From NCBI GenBank assembly GCA_035765535.1, contig DASTXE010000003.1, positions 1 to 64,000 of the forward strand: a stretch of 64,000 nucleotides of DNA. The letters run 5' to 3'. Origin of the DNA: Rickettsiales bacterium. Lineage in GTDB: Bacteria > Pseudomonadota > Alphaproteobacteria > Rickettsiales > JABCZZ01. Both the position numbers and the translations under genes were made by a program. Below, piece by piece: positions 27,061 to 37,161 of this stretch. The notes beneath the pieces were generated by a model. It was not told where the DNA came from. It saw only the letters and a list, made by a program, of their open reading frames with translations, and did not search any database. Position 1 is the stretch's first letter, and each line of letters begins with the position of its first letter.

Positions 27061-29079
27061 ATGAAAAAAATCCTTGCTACAACTGCCAGTATGGTTGCTC
27101 TGACGCTTGCTTATGCGGGCGCGGCGCATGCGCAAACAATTAATTACGGCAGTTTACAGGAACTGTTCGGCGAACCGGTCACCACCAGCGCCACAGGCAA
27201 ACCCCAGAAAGCATCGGAAGCCCCGGTGGCAATGGACATCATCACTTCTGATGATATCCGCCGCAGCGGTGCTCAGACCATCCCGCAGATCCTGAGCCGT
27301 GTTGATGGCGTAATGAACTGGCAGAGCACGCGCGCCTGGTCCGACGTAGGCGTTCGCGGACAGAACCAGACACTGAACCCGACCCTGCTCGTACTGGTAA
27401 ACGGCCGTCAGGTATATATCGACACTTACGGCTATACGGACTGGACGCTGATCCCCGTGCAGCTTGAAGAAATCCGCCAGATCGAAGTCGTCAAAGGCCC
27501 CAATACCGCCTTGTTCGGCTTTAACGCAGTTAGCGGCGTGGTCAATATTGTGACCTACAATCCGAAATACGATAACGTCAAAGAAGCAGGCGTCACAGTC
27601 GGCACCGGTGAATATCGTAAGGCGCATGCTGTTGCGACCGTAAGCCCGACCGATTGGGCCAGCGTCCGCGTATCCGGCAGCACGATGGGTGAAAACGAAT
27701 TCAATAAAGACTCCAATGGCACAACGTTTGCGAGCGGTTCGTTCCAGCCTGAAGATCATGCACAGGATTTCAATCTGGACTCGATCTTCCAGATCAATTC
27801 GAAGACTCAGTTGCGCTTGGAAGGAAGTCTGGCAAACAGCAATGACAACGAAGCAGTATTCTACAGCAACTCTATCGTACGCACGCGCGTTAATAGCGAA
27901 AAAGCCACACTGACTTCTCAGACCAATATAGGCCTTGTTGAAGCGAATGTTTATCAAAACGATCTGATTTCACATTCAAGAGCATCCGGAGTAGTTCCTG
28001 CGCTCGCGATTGAAAATAAAGTAACGGTAGCGCAGCTGCAGGATCTGTTCAAGATCGGTACCGACCACAGCTTCCGTGTGATGGGTGAGTATCGCTATAA
28101 CACCATGCAGGGGGGGCCGTTAATGGGGAATGGTGATATATTTTATAGTGTCTGGGCTGGTTCGGCCATGTGGAACTGGGCTATCACGCCGAAATTGGAA
28201 CTGACGAACGCTGTGCGTCTGGATACACTCGATCTGGGGCGCCGCGGGCCATTTACTACTCCCTTTACAAGCGATGCCAATTTCGATGAAAGCACCACAG
28301 CTTTGAGCGAAAACAGCGGCCTGGTATGGAAAGCGACGGATTTAGATACATTCCGTGTGTCTTATGCACGTGGTATCCAGGCGCCTTCGCTGGTGGATTA
28401 CGGGATAGACTTAACCATACCCACTGGATTTCCAGGCGTAAATGCTTATACGGTTGGCCAGCCGGCCCTGAAGCCTTCGATTGTTACCAACTATGAACTT
28501 GGTTACGATCGTCTGATCAGCCAGATCGGCGGCAAATTGCGCACGGATGTTTATTATAAAAACACGCGCGATGTAATGTCTACCAGCGCACAGCAGCTTT
28601 CAGCACTCGTATCGCAGGCTGGTAATATCGGTGATACCCGTACCGAAGGTCTGGAATTGAAACTTGATGGCCGTTTCCTGCAGGATTGGAGCTGGGGATT
28701 GGGCTATGCCTATCAGACCACGGATGATAATTTCACCGTGAATCAGTCCTTTATCTCAGTGCCGATCGACTTCCAGGATACCTTCCCGCATCACGTGCTG
28801 AATGGTCACCTGGGCTGGGCGAAAGGTCCTTGGGAAGCTGACGTTTACGGTCAGGTTGCTTCCGGATATAAAGCAATCACAACAACGGCAGTGCCAAGTC
28901 ACGATGCTCTGGTGGACGTGAATGATTTCCACACGCTGTCTGCCCGCGTTGGTTATACGTTCGATCCGGGTATCACGATTGCGCTGTCCGGTCTGGATAT
29001 CTCTCAGGCAAGCGTACCGACCAGTTTCGGGCTTGAAGAAGAGCGCGAGGTATTCCTGTCTCTGTCCAAAAAGTTCTAA
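27061..29079 (+). CDS. TonB-dependent outer-membrane receptor
   Basis: The 672-residue protein starts with a signal peptide (ILATTASMVALTLAYAGAAHA). The plug domain contains MDIITSDDIRRSG, GVRGQNQ, LLVLVNGRQVY and VVKGPNTALFGFNAVSGVVNI, all typical of the family. The barrel ends in the aromatic residue required for outer-membrane insertion (SLSKKF). Length is compatible with ligands such as cobalamin, haem or catecholates, and none is evident. It probably forms a unit with the next two genes, a YfiR-like protein and a methyl-accepting protein, which suggests uptake coupled to signalling. Confidence 0.92.
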   Translation: MKKILATTASMVALTLAYAGAAHAQTINYGSLQELFGEPVTTSATGKPQKASEAPVAMDIITSDDIRRSGAQTIPQILSRVDGVMNWQSTRAWSDVGVRGQNQTLNPTLLVLVNGRQVYIDTYGYTDWTLIPVQLEEIRQIEVVKGPNTALFGFNAVSGVVNIVTYNPKYDNVKEAGVTVGTGEYRKAHAVATVSPTDWASVRVSGSTMGENEFNKDSNGTTFASGSFQPEDHAQDFNLDSIFQINSKTQLRLEGSLANSNDNEAVFYSNSIVRTRVNSEKATLTSQTNIGLVEANVYQNDLISHSRASGVVPALAIENKVTVAQLQDLFKIGTDHSFRVMGEYRYNTMQGGPLMGNGDIFYSVWAGSAMWNWAITPKLELTNAVRLDTLDLGRRGPFTTPFTSDANFDESTTALSENSGLVWKATDLDTFRVSYARGIQAPSLVDYGIDLTIPTGFPGVNAYTVGQPALKPSIVTNYELGYDRLISQIGGKLRTDVYYKNTRDVMSTSAQQLSALVSQAGNIGDTRTEGLELKLDGRFLQDWSWGLGYAYQTTDDNFTVNQSFISVPIDFQDTFPHHVLNGHLGWAKGPWEADVYGQVASGYKAITTTAVPSHDALVDVNDFHTLSARVGYTFDPGITIALSGLDISQASVPTSFGLEEEREVFLSLSKKF

Positions 29080-29109
29080 GCGTCAATTAAGCTATAATGA
29101 GGTTGTTTT

Positions 29110-29634
29110 ATGAATAAGATTTCCAGACTACGTTATGGTGTAATCGGCGCTGTATCCCTGCTGGCTGCATCTGCTCTCTCGACGCAGGCCCAGGCAGCGG
29201 TGACCGACAAGGACATGAAGGTGGTGGCCAAGGCAATCAGCTTCGTGGAAAACGGTCCGAAAGGGACAGTGGACGTTGCAGTGGTGACGGACGGCGGCGC
29301 ATCCAAGGCGGATGCGGATGCAGCGGTCAGCCAGGCAGCGGGTGCCGGGCTCACGGCGACCATCGTGGCGCCTGCCGCACTTTCCGGCACAGCGGCGAAA
29401 GTGGTGTTCATCCCTGCGGGCATGAACGGCAGCTTCGACGCGATCTTCTCGGCTGCAAGCGCCAAGAAGCTCATCACCATTTCGAACTCCGGTGACTGTA
29501 CGGCCGCTCAGAAATGTGCTATATCGGTAAAGAGCGAGCCTGCCGTGGATATTACCGTTTCCAAAGCCGCATCGGCTGCAACGGGGGTATCTTTCGGTTC
29601 GGCGTTCAGCATGATGATCAAGGAAGTGCCCTAA
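29110..29634 (+). CDS. YfiR-like (DUF4154) periplasmic protein
   Basis: The 174-residue protein has a signal peptide (YGVIGAVSLLAASALSTQAQA). The mature part follows the YfiR pattern: an early FVENGPKGTVDVAVVTDG strand, AKVVFIPAGMN, AKKLITISNSGDC and a final segment GVSFGSAFSMMIKEV, with two Cys near the end that could form a disulfide. YfiR proteins repress membrane signalling partners; many sit beside TonB receptors. Identification rests on pattern and context and is moderate. Confidence 0.55.
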   Translation: MNKISRLRYGVIGAVSLLAASALSTQAQAAVTDKDMKVVAKAISFVENGPKGTVDVAVVTDGGASKADADAAVSQAAGAGLTATIVAPAALSGTAAKVVFIPAGMNGSFDAIFSAASAKKLITISNSGDCTAAQKCAISVKSEPAVDITVSKAASAATGVSFGSAFSMMIKEVP

Positions 29635-29644
29635 TGAATTAAGG

Positions 29645-29666
29645 GGGCCCGGTTCGCCGGGCCCTT
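29645..29666 (+). terminator. GC-rich hairpin after the YfiR-like gene
   Basis: GGGCCCGG-TTCG-CCGGGCCC, an 8-bp perfect stem with a stable UUCG tetraloop, lies 11 bp past the stop. Only a short TT follows, so it may attenuate or stabilise the transcript rather than fully end it before the chemoreceptor gene. Confidence 0.65.
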
Positions 29667-29702
29667 ACCTAAACAGGGCTCGTGTAAGTGGGGAATGGTG
29701 TT

Positions 29703-31403
29703 ATGAAGTTAAAGAATTTTTCGTTGCTTGCAAAAATCGCCGCTCCCGCAGCCTTGGGCATGCTCTCCCTTATCGGGGTTGCATTTTTTGCCAACACGCT
29801 GCTGTCGAATTCAGCGGGCACAGCCAAAGTGATTGCGGACGTAAACGTCAAATCGACGGTAACGCTGGCATCCATCTCCGACCATTTCAGCTCCCTCAAT
29901 ACAAGTATATATCAGACCCTGGTCAGAAAAGCGGCGAACAAGACATACGACGCCAATAAAGATATCGAATCCATTAAAAAAGATCTGGGGACCCTGACAC
30001 AGGAACTGGACGATTATTACGGCCAGCACCCCAGCCCCGACCTTGCATCTGTGATAAAAGAAATCAAGGGCAGCAAAGAAGATAAGATTCCGGGATATGC
30101 AGATGCCCTGACCGTTATTCAGGCGATGCTGGAAATTGACTTTTCCGGCGCAGTTAACGCCATTGAGCCATTCACGGCCAAATATAAGAAAGTCCAGGAA
30201 CTGCTGCACCAGATTCGCGAAGACTCCTATAACGACGCACAGCATAAATCTGATGTGATGTTTGCCGATATTGCCAAAAGCCAGAGCTGGGGCAAGGGTA
30301 TCATAGGGGTGCTGCTGCTCGTAGGGTTCATGCTGAACTACATCATGGGCAAGGAGCTGCTGCAATCCATCAGGAAAATTGCCGAAGTCACGGATGGGCT
30401 GGCAAAAGGCGATGTCAGCGTGGATCTGGAAGAATTCTCACGCAGGGACGAGCTGGGAGTGGTCGTCGAAGCGCTGAAATCTTTCAAGGCGAACATCATC
30501 CGCATTAAAGACATGCAGAAGAATGAAGAAAAAATGCGTGCCGAGGCGGAAGTGGCGAAGCGCGCTGCAATGGGCAAGATGGCGGATAAGTTCGAGCATG
30601 AAGTGCAGGGGATTATCACCACGGTAGCAACGACGGCGTCTACGCTGTACAAAACCGCTGAAGGCATGAAAGAAAAAATGGCCAAGGCGGCCATGCAGTC
30701 CGGTGCGGTATCGGATGCTTCCGAGCAGACCAATATGAACGTGAAAAGCGTATCGGTAGCGGTGGAGGAAATGTCCGCCTCCGTGAAAGAGATCGCTGCC
30801 CAGATTACGAAATCTTCTACCCTTGTCAGCGAAACCGTGCAGCATACGGAACAGGCGGGCAGGACCGTGGAACAGCTGACGACCGCTGTGGCGCAGATTG
30901 GCAATATTGTCGAACTTATCAGTGGCATCTCGGAACAGATCAACCTGCTGGCGCTCAATGCTACGATCGAATCCGCCAGGGCCGGGGAAGCCGGTAAGGG
31001 ATTTGCGGTGGTGGCGTCCGAAGTGAAGAACCTTGCGGGACAGACCGGCAAGGCTACGGAAGAAATCGCCAAGCAGATCGAAAACGTCAAGAAAGTTTCC
31101 AATGAAGTGGTGGATGTATTAAAAGACATTCAGACCGCCATTAACAATGTGAACCAGTATTCCGGCGGAATTGCATCCGCGGTGGAACAGCAGTCCGCCG
31201 CTACCGGAGAGATATCGGGCAATATGCGCCAGGCTTCCGAGCGCGTTCAGCATATTTCCGCCAATATCGGTGATGTCACGCATGGCGTTGGCAATGCGGA
31301 CAAGGAGGCAGGAGAGATGCTCCATTCGTCCGAAATGCTCTCCAAACAGTCCGATCTGCTGCGCGATCGCGTGAAGGACTTTCTGAAAGAGCTGAAGAAC
31401 TAG
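29703..31403 (+). CDS. Methyl-accepting chemotaxis protein
   Basis: The 566-residue protein (ATG 29703) has one membrane span at about 10-32, a periplasmic helical ligand domain to about 195, a second span ([18 protein letters not shown]), a HAMP domain and a long cytoplasmic coiled coil. The signalling hairpin reads [19 protein letters not shown], then [18 protein letters not shown]. No C-terminal pentapeptide for CheR docking is present. It may sense the ligand or state of the TonB receptor upstream, through the YfiR-like protein; this is inference from gene order. Confidence 0.93.
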   Translation: MKLKNFSLLAKIAAPAALGMLSLIGVAFFANTLLSNSAGTAKVIADVNVKSTVTLASISDHFSSLNTSIYQTLVRKAANKTYDANKDIESIKKDLGTLTQELDDYYGQHPSPDLASVIKEIKGSKEDKIPGYADALTVIQAMLEIDFSGAVNAIEPFTAKYKKVQELLHQIREDSYNDAQHKSDVMFADIAKSQSWGKGIIGVLLLVGFMLNYIMGKELLQSIRKIAEVTDGLAKGDVSVDLEEFSRRDELGVVVEALKSFKANIIRIKDMQKNEEKMRAEAEVAKRAAMGKMADKFEHEVQGIITTVATTASTLYKTAEGMKEKMAKAAMQSGAVSDASEQTNMNVKSVSVAVEEMSASVKEIAAQITKSSTLVSETVQHTEQAGRTVEQLTTAVAQIGNIVELISGISEQINLLALNATIESARAGEAGKGFAVVASEVKNLAGQTGKATEEIAKQIENVKKVSNEVVDVLKDIQTAINNVNQYSGGIASAVEQQSAATGEISGNMRQASERVQHISANIGDVTHGVGNADKEAGEMLHSSEMLSKQSDLLRDRVKDFLKELKN

Positions 31404-31487
31404 CGTTTTTGCAACCCCCGGTAATAAAAACTTAAGCTTTGTCTGCCATAATGGGAGCATCTATCCCCAAAGCAGGCCGGGTGCATA

Positions 31488-32708
31488 ATGCAGTTATCAT
31501 TTAATTCACTTTCCCCAGAAGATAAGGAAAAGAGGAAACAGGCTGCGTTACGCAAGAAGCGTAACCCCGTCGCCAGATGGTACCGGGTTATCCTGTATGT
31601 GCTCATTGTCGGGCTTATTGTGGAGTCTTCGGCGCTGGGAACATTCCACTACGCAGAAAACTTTCTTATCTGCTTTATAATAGCCTCGCCGCTGGCATTT
31701 CTGGCCACTTATGCCCTTCCGCTGGGCACATGGTACGCTCGCTACCGCAACTACAATGGAGATAGCGAAGTTAAACCCGAAGCGGATAATAAGATCGTAA
31801 ATACAGAAAATCTCTACGAGGCCATGAGTGCCGGTGACGCAATAAGCGGACAAACGGTAAAGACCGCGCAGCCCGTAGGAATAGGGTTTCTTGCCGCCAA
31901 TATAGCGCTGATCAGTGCAGCGCTTGCAGGGATTGGCATGTATATCAACAGCGAAATGGATAAATCTCCCGCACAGGAGCTAACGCTGCCTGTAATCAGC
32001 AAATATATCAGTCATGGCAGGCATGGCGGGACTTATTATCATTTTTCCATCACCAGCCCCGCAGCCTCGCCGCTGCCTGTCAGCCTTAGCGATAAGGAAA
32101 GCTTTTCCGTCAGTTCCGGTACGTACGCAGGCATTGTGCTACAGCAGACACAGGCGACGATTGAAATGCATGCCGGATATTTAGGCATGCCCTGGCATGA
32201 AAAACGCTATCGCCTGTCGGGAATGATGCCCAGTACACGCCGCAATCCGGCAGTCACTTCCCAGCAGGTTACGGCGCAGTTCGCGAGCAACACCGCCGCA
32301 CAAGTTCCCTTGCCGGTGGCTTTGGTAAAAGAAGCATGCGGCTGGGCCGCTAACTTTGACTTTAAACGCGAGATCGGTGTAGAAAAACCGGACTATTACC
32401 GCCAGCGCAACAGCAATGGCATGAAGGCCGAGGAGCCGATGGTCGCAGGCCAGGTGCATGGGTTAGCCAAATACTGGTATCCTAACGGCAATTATGCCGA
32501 AGTGACGTATCGCCACGGCATGGTGCATGGCTATTTCAAGGTAACAGCTCCTAATGGCACCGTCATCATGAACACGCCTTATAAGGATGGAAAACGCTTC
32601 GGGATCCTGGCAACTCAGGCCGCTGATGGCTCAAACACGCAAAAGCTGCTGATTATCAATGAGCGCCGCCTGCCTGTGGAAGCATGCCATCAGGCAAATC
32701 CGCAGTGA
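31488..32708 (+). CDS. Membrane protein with C-terminal YwqK/MORN-like repeats
   Basis: The 406 residues include three hydrophobic segments (VILYVLIVGLIVESSAL, LICFIIASPLAFLATYAL and GFLAANIALISAALAGIG) followed by a large extracytoplasmic part. Near the C-terminus, GLAKYWYPNGNYAEVTYRHG, MVHGYFKVTAPNG and YKDGKRFGILA look like two or three MORN/YwqK strands. The middle contains a possible beta-rich domain (GGTYYHFSIT). I do not recognise a function. It starts a three-gene same-strand group with the next two. Confidence 0.65.
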   Translation: MQLSFNSLSPEDKEKRKQAALRKKRNPVARWYRVILYVLIVGLIVESSALGTFHYAENFLICFIIASPLAFLATYALPLGTWYARYRNYNGDSEVKPEADNKIVNTENLYEAMSAGDAISGQTVKTAQPVGIGFLAANIALISAALAGIGMYINSEMDKSPAQELTLPVISKYISHGRHGGTYYHFSITSPAASPLPVSLSDKESFSVSSGTYAGIVLQQTQATIEMHAGYLGMPWHEKRYRLSGMMPSTRRNPAVTSQQVTAQFASNTAAQVPLPVALVKEACGWAANFDFKREIGVEKPDYYRQRNSNGMKAEEPMVAGQVHGLAKYWYPNGNYAEVTYRHGMVHGYFKVTAPNGTVIMNTPYKDGKRFGILATQAADGSNTQKLLIINERRLPVEACHQANPQ

Positions 32709-32786
32709 CAGCCTGTTACAAGCGGTGTAATAGGATTGTAACAATTTCCTGCTATGATGACAGGGGGAAGTTTGTAAGAGGTTATT

Positions 32787-33191
32787 ATGCAGGTCATCTT
32801 CACGGAAATAACGCCGTTTCAGCTTGATGAGTGCAATGCGCCCATGCTGATAGGCACGCATCACGGCAATGACGCCGTCCGGTTATACAGGTTGGCCGGG
32901 GAGGGGTATGTCGTGGTAAATCCTGCCTTTGATCCTGCAAAGCGCCCCCCCTGTAGGGGAGTGATGGTGGATAACAATATCCGCTTTGTCATAGAAGAGG
33001 CGTATGGTCAGCCGGATTTACGGGTATATTATCCGGGCGTTACCGGCCCGTTGATGCTGAATCTGCCGGCAGTGCAGAACAGGGCCAACGAGTGGTTTTA
33101 TTATATCGCCGAAAACCAGAGAGACGCATTCTTCGCGTTTGATTTCAAGCGTGTTCGTCCGGTCGCAGAGGGGAAACGCCGTGGCGGATAA
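32787..33191 (+). CDS. Hypothetical 134-residue protein
   Basis: A GAGG ribosome site precedes the ATG. The product has no signal peptide or membrane span; it appears mixed alpha/beta (VVVNPAFDP, VMVDNNIRFVIEE, LRVYYPGVTGPLML). I know no family. Its stop overlaps the GTG start of the FAD protein by 11 bp, which suggests the two are translated together and may interact. Confidence 0.6.
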   Translation: MQVIFTEITPFQLDECNAPMLIGTHHGNDAVRLYRLAGEGYVVVNPAFDPAKRPPCRGVMVDNNIRFVIEEAYGQPDLRVYYPGVTGPLMLNLPAVQNRANEWFYYIAENQRDAFFAFDFKRVRPVAEGKRRGG

Positions 33192-35259
33192 TTATGATAT
33201 TGCGATCGTAGGAAGCGGCCTTGCCGGAACAGCCACGCTGGTGCATGAGCTGCTGAAAATTGCCGATGATCCGCGCGCCACAGCGGATGCGCCGGTGAAC
33301 ATCGCAATGATCGAGCGCTACCCGCAACAGAAATTTGGCGGAGTGGCTTACGGTAAGACGGCGGATTTCAAGGAACATCACCTGAATCTGAGTTCGAAAA
33401 GTCCGACCATATTTGCCGTTGAAAATATGCCGGAAGGTTTTCCGAGCTTTGCAGGCTATATTCAGGGACTGGCCGATGATCAGCTTGGGGCGCAGGCAAA
33501 GGAACAGGTGCTGAAGCATCTGCAGGATCCGCCGCGCGAGCTTTTCGGCCAGTATCTTTCGCATCTGGTGGATCTGGCGGCGGCCCGCGCGGGAGATAAG
33601 GCTAACGTTACGGTGCGGATAGGAGAGGCGCTGGAGCCGGATGTCTCCGCTACGCCGCGCAAGTTGCTTGTCCGCGGTGAAGACGGGCAGGTTGAAACGC
33701 TGGAGTGCCGCAAACTGGTGTTGGCGACAGGCCAGAAAGAACCGGTGCGCCACGTGGCCGCACAAAATATTGTAGACAGCGAACGTTATGCGGCAGACCC
33801 CTATAGTGCGCAGGCTAACGCATTCTTCAAGGAGGTGCTGGCAGAGCAGGCAAGCAAAAAGGCGGCGGGTGAGGATCCGGGCAGCGTGCTGATTATGGGA
33901 ACGGGCCTCACGGCTCAGGATGCCGCCCTGCGTCTGAAGCAATCCGGTTATGAGGGTAAGATTACCCTGGTATCGCGTAATGCGCTGGAGCATGCCGCTT
34001 ATGGCGCTACCAGCACCGAGGATTATCTGGCAAACGGATTAGCCGGTGAGCCGCGGCCCGAAAAAATAGCGGAACTGGAGCGCAAACCGCCGCGATTCAT
34101 GGCCATAGTGGACGCGGCGAAACGGCAGGGCGCAGACTATCCCGGTTCTGTGGAAACCGATATCGTCCAGTCGATGCAGCGCGAATTCGCATTGCATATG
34201 AAGAAAGGCTACACATCGGAAGAAGTGTTGGGCTATTGGGAGCGTTGTGTGCCGGATATCGGGGATGTGCTGAGTGACGATGCGTCTCGTCGCTTATATA
34301 GCCAATATGCCACGTGGCTGAATACGCACCGTGTGGGCACGACGCCGGAGAACTCTCGCATTTTGAATGAAATGCGCGAATCCGGCCAGCTTGAAGTGAT
34401 AGCCGGATTTATCTCTACACGGGCGGATGAGCGGATGAAGGAAGTAGATGGCGGGATTGAAGTGACGATAACGCCTGGTCAGCGCACCCCGCGGGCGGAT
34501 GGCCCGCAGGAAGCCAAAGCGCCACTCGCCTGGGATGCGGATGCGGAAGAGGGGGCGCAGGCTGTAACGCGCAAATTCGACCGCGTAATATCAGGTATGG
34601 GATATTCTGTGGATTACAGCCACACGCAGGACCCGTTCTGGCGTAAAATGATTGATAAGGGACTCGCCACACCGCATCGCAAAGCAGGCGACGGTATTGA
34701 ACTGGCAGAAGATTTTACACTCCTGAATGCACGGGGAGAGCGTGTGGAAGGAATAACAGTGGCAGGTATACCTGCCATTGGCGCTACGATGTTCGGTCGC
34801 ACCCCTCATATTGAAAAGCAGGGCAATGTGAGCGGCGGAAGATTTCCCCCCTTTTATGGCAATATCTCGGGCATTGCCAGTGGCGTGACGGTGATGGTGG
34901 ATGGATTGCATGAAAGCCTGATGCAGGAACGCGCAAAGGAAGCGGCTTTAGCCAAAGGAGTTGGAGCGCAAGCTGCTCCAGATTTGCCGGGTGGAGCTAT
35001 GGATGCTGTCGTTAAGGCTGCGGCAACATTGCGGGGAATAAGTGATACTCAGGCAACAGCAGCGACGCGCACCGTCGGAGGTCCAGAAGGAAGACAGGGC
35101 TGGGAACAAACGGCGGAAACCATGCGGCTTCGGCGCGAAAGACTGGGGCTTGGGGATGACCAAAGCCGAACGGATGCGGCCTTGCCGGATTTGAGTACGA
35201 CAATAACGGCCCCGCAAGCCACACCGGAACAGGCAAGGCCTGCGCCAGTTCGCTCTTAG
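33181..35259 (+). CDS. FAD/NAD(P)-binding oxidoreductase-like protein (NAD_binding_9 type)
   Basis: The 692-residue protein from GTG 33181 begins with a dinucleotide fold (IAIVGSGLAGTATLVHELL) and continues with GGVAYGKTADFKEHHLNL, the marker of PF13454-type proteins; a second Rossmann motif, VLIMGTGLTAQDAALRL, lies near residue 235. The family is usually 450-550 residues. Here an additional C-terminal stretch of over 100 residues is Ala/Arg/Pro-rich and probably disordered. The substrate is unknown. A GTG start is chosen because the fold begins six residues later. Confidence 0.75.
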   Translation: MADNYDIAIVGSGLAGTATLVHELLKIADDPRATADAPVNIAMIERYPQQKFGGVAYGKTADFKEHHLNLSSKSPTIFAVENMPEGFPSFAGYIQGLADDQLGAQAKEQVLKHLQDPPRELFGQYLSHLVDLAAARAGDKANVTVRIGEALEPDVSATPRKLLVRGEDGQVETLECRKLVLATGQKEPVRHVAAQNIVDSERYAADPYSAQANAFFKEVLAEQASKKAAGEDPGSVLIMGTGLTAQDAALRLKQSGYEGKITLVSRNALEHAAYGATSTEDYLANGLAGEPRPEKIAELERKPPRFMAIVDAAKRQGADYPGSVETDIVQSMQREFALHMKKGYTSEEVLGYWERCVPDIGDVLSDDASRRLYSQYATWLNTHRVGTTPENSRILNEMRESGQLEVIAGFISTRADERMKEVDGGIEVTITPGQRTPRADGPQEAKAPLAWDADAEEGAQAVTRKFDRVISGMGYSVDYSHTQDPFWRKMIDKGLATPHRKAGDGIELAEDFTLLNARGERVEGITVAGIPAIGATMFGRTPHIEKQGNVSGGRFPPFYGNISGIASGVTVMVDGLHESLMQERAKEAALAKGVGAQAAPDLPGGAMDAVVKAAATLRGISDTQATAATRTVGGPEGRQGWEQTAETMRLRRERLGLGDDQSRTDAALPDLSTTITAPQATPEQARPAPVRS

Positions 35260-36381
35260 TTAAATTTCAACAATATGCGGCAGTGAAACACTATCGTACC
35301 GGATGATAGGAGAGGCATCCTCCCGTATAATCAGGCCCGCCGGATGACCGCCAATAACCCATAATCCTACTTGCGCATATTGCGCTTCATGAAAAGGCAG
35401 GGATGCTAGTTGCTGGTACACGTTAGGGAAAGCTCCAAAACGCCCCTGCGTGCGTATTTCCTGTGCGTGATGAAGCGTGATGTTTTCTCCCATAGCGCCG
35501 ATAATCGGCTTGGTCACGTAATTCCCTCTCTGCTCCTCAGCATGCAGTGTCGTATGCAGCAGGTTCGGGTGATCAGGATATAAATCCCAGAGCACCTTCA
35601 GCAGCGCTTTGTTTCCAAGCAGGCAGCGCCACGCCGGTTCAATAACACGCGTTTCCTGCGGCGAGAAACAATCCAGCAGCCCGCACGCCAGCATCTCATA
35701 CCAGTCATGGGTAATCATTAGATGCCGGATGGGTTGGCCTTCCGGGCTCCAGAGCCGGTTATGATCGGTCTGGATAAGCCGCCTTGGTACGATCTGCACG
35801 TTAATCCTCGCGCTTCCAGCCGTGCGTTGCAGGAAAGCGGCGATATCATCTTCCTCCGAGTGCAGGTGAGGAGTATCGAGCAGGCTGATGACAAGCTCGG
35901 GTGTATCCAGTGCCCGCCACGCCTGTGAAAGGCGGGCTTCGATTTCATTGAACTGTCCGGCATGCGGCATCTCATGTTGGAGCCAGTATCGCTGCAGCAG
36001 GGCGCTTTCCAGCAGCAGGCCCGGACGTTCAGGATTATATTCTAGAAGCTTCGGCGCGGATATGCCATCATACGCCAGGTCAAGCCTGCCGCAGAAAGCC
36101 GGTTCCTGCCGCTCCCAGCTACGCTCGATCTCCTGACGCAGAGAAGGCGCGGAGGGCATGAGCATTGCGTCATACAGCCGGTGGCGAATCACATGTTCCA
36201 CAGCTTGCATGCACAGGGTTTCCAGTTCCGCAGCAACATCTTTAAGCCGCTGTATTTCCTGCGGCATGAAGGCATAAAAAACATCGCCTCGCCAGGCATT
36301 CCTGCCGATGAGGGAAGCACATCCGAGAGGGCGAAACCATTCTTCACTCTGCAGTGAAGAAGTATGCGCGATGCGTTTCAT
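35260..36381 (-). CDS. Glutathionylspermidine synthase-like ATP-grasp ligase
   Basis: The 373 residues match the GSP-synthase family of ATP-grasp amide ligases: FCGRLDLAYDG, PKLLEYNPERPGLLLESALLQRYWL, and a C-terminal KALLKVLWDLYPDHPNLL region leading to YVTKPIIGAMGENI, the ATP-binding loop. The family joins an amine to a carboxylate, classically spermidine to glutathione; the natural substrate here is unknown. It starts inside the stop of the Cys-rich gene (ATGA), so both are one operon. Confidence 0.82.
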   Translation of the reverse strand: MKRIAHTSSLQSEEWFRPLGCASLIGRNAWRGDVFYAFMPQEIQRLKDVAAELETLCMQAVEHVIRHRLYDAMLMPSAPSLRQEIERSWERQEPAFCGRLDLAYDGISAPKLLEYNPERPGLLLESALLQRYWLQHEMPHAGQFNEIEARLSQAWRALDTPELVISLLDTPHLHSEEDDIAAFLQRTAGSARINVQIVPRRLIQTDHNRLWSPEGQPIRHLMITHDWYEMLACGLLDCFSPQETRVIEPAWRCLLGNKALLKVLWDLYPDHPNLLHTTLHAEEQRGNYVTKPIIGAMGENITLHHAQEIRTQGRFGAFPNVYQQLASLPFHEAQYAQVGLWVIGGHPAGLIIREDASPIIRYDSVSLPHIVEI

Positions 36382-37055
36382 GATATCTGCCCAATATGAG
36401 ACTGAATCTCACGCAGGAAATCGCGCTCCAGCAGCTTTCCGAGCATCTGCAGCTCTTCACGGAATACAATATGGCCCGGTTCGCCTTCCTGCGTGCACGA
36501 ACCGCAAGGCGTATGGGCCGTAAAACCGGGATAGCCTTCGGTGCGGTAGGGGTCGTTCGCATCGGTCGGAATGGTAATGATCGGACTGGGTTCCGCAATC
36601 AACTGGATCGGGTGAAGCCAGCAATCCAGAGGTTTATACCACCAGGGATGCTGTCCTGATTCCTGGGAAAGGCGCTGCAGGCTGCAAAACCCCTTATCGT
36701 CGGCAAAAACGCAGCGCGTGCTGGCAAAATGAGGCGGTAATGCCTCGCGATATGAAAAAGGCCGCAGTTTCGTCATGAAAGCAGTGATTTCACTGCCGCC
36801 GGTACGTGCCTGCTCGAAAGGTATATCCGGAAGATCCGGCAGGTACTGCCTGAGCACCGCTCCATGCTGTTGCATGATATCGGTGAGAACATCTGCCTCT
36901 CCTTTATGCAGCACGGTTCCCGCTTCGCAGCAGATCGCTTCGCAGGTTCCCGGCTTGCAGCGCCGGTAAGGCCGCGCAAAAGCCTCCATATCCAGCTTCG
37001 CATGACGGAAACGGGTTTGCAGCGCAGCCTTGTCCTTGGAGCTTGTGGATAACAT
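36378..37055 (-). CDS. Cys-rich YkgJ/DUF3109-like protein
   Basis: The 225 residues carry clustered Cys: CKPGTCEAICCEAG near the N-terminus, TRCVFADDKGFCSLQ and KPLDCWLHPI in the middle, and HTPCGSCTQEGEP near the end. The pattern is like YkgJ-type proteins, proposed to bind zinc or iron-sulfur clusters. No signal peptide. Coupled by a 4-bp overlap to the ATP-grasp ligase, it may supply a metal cofactor or modify the same substrate. Function not established. Confidence 0.65.
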   Translation of the reverse strand: MLSTSSKDKAALQTRFRHAKLDMEAFARPYRRCKPGTCEAICCEAGTVLHKGEADVLTDIMQQHGAVLRQYLPDLPDIPFEQARTGGSEITAFMTKLRPFSYREALPPHFASTRCVFADDKGFCSLQRLSQESGQHPWWYKPLDCWLHPIQLIAEPSPIITIPTDANDPYRTEGYPGFTAHTPCGSCTQEGEPGHIVFREELQMLGKLLERDFLREIQSHIGQIS

Positions 37056-37161
37056 GCTATTAGCAGACTACCGCAATAAGGGCACCTGCTACAATGATAA
37101 AATCCCGGGCTTCTCCGAAGACCATCACCCCCTGCGGGTGGCGACGGTCTCCGGAGTGCTG

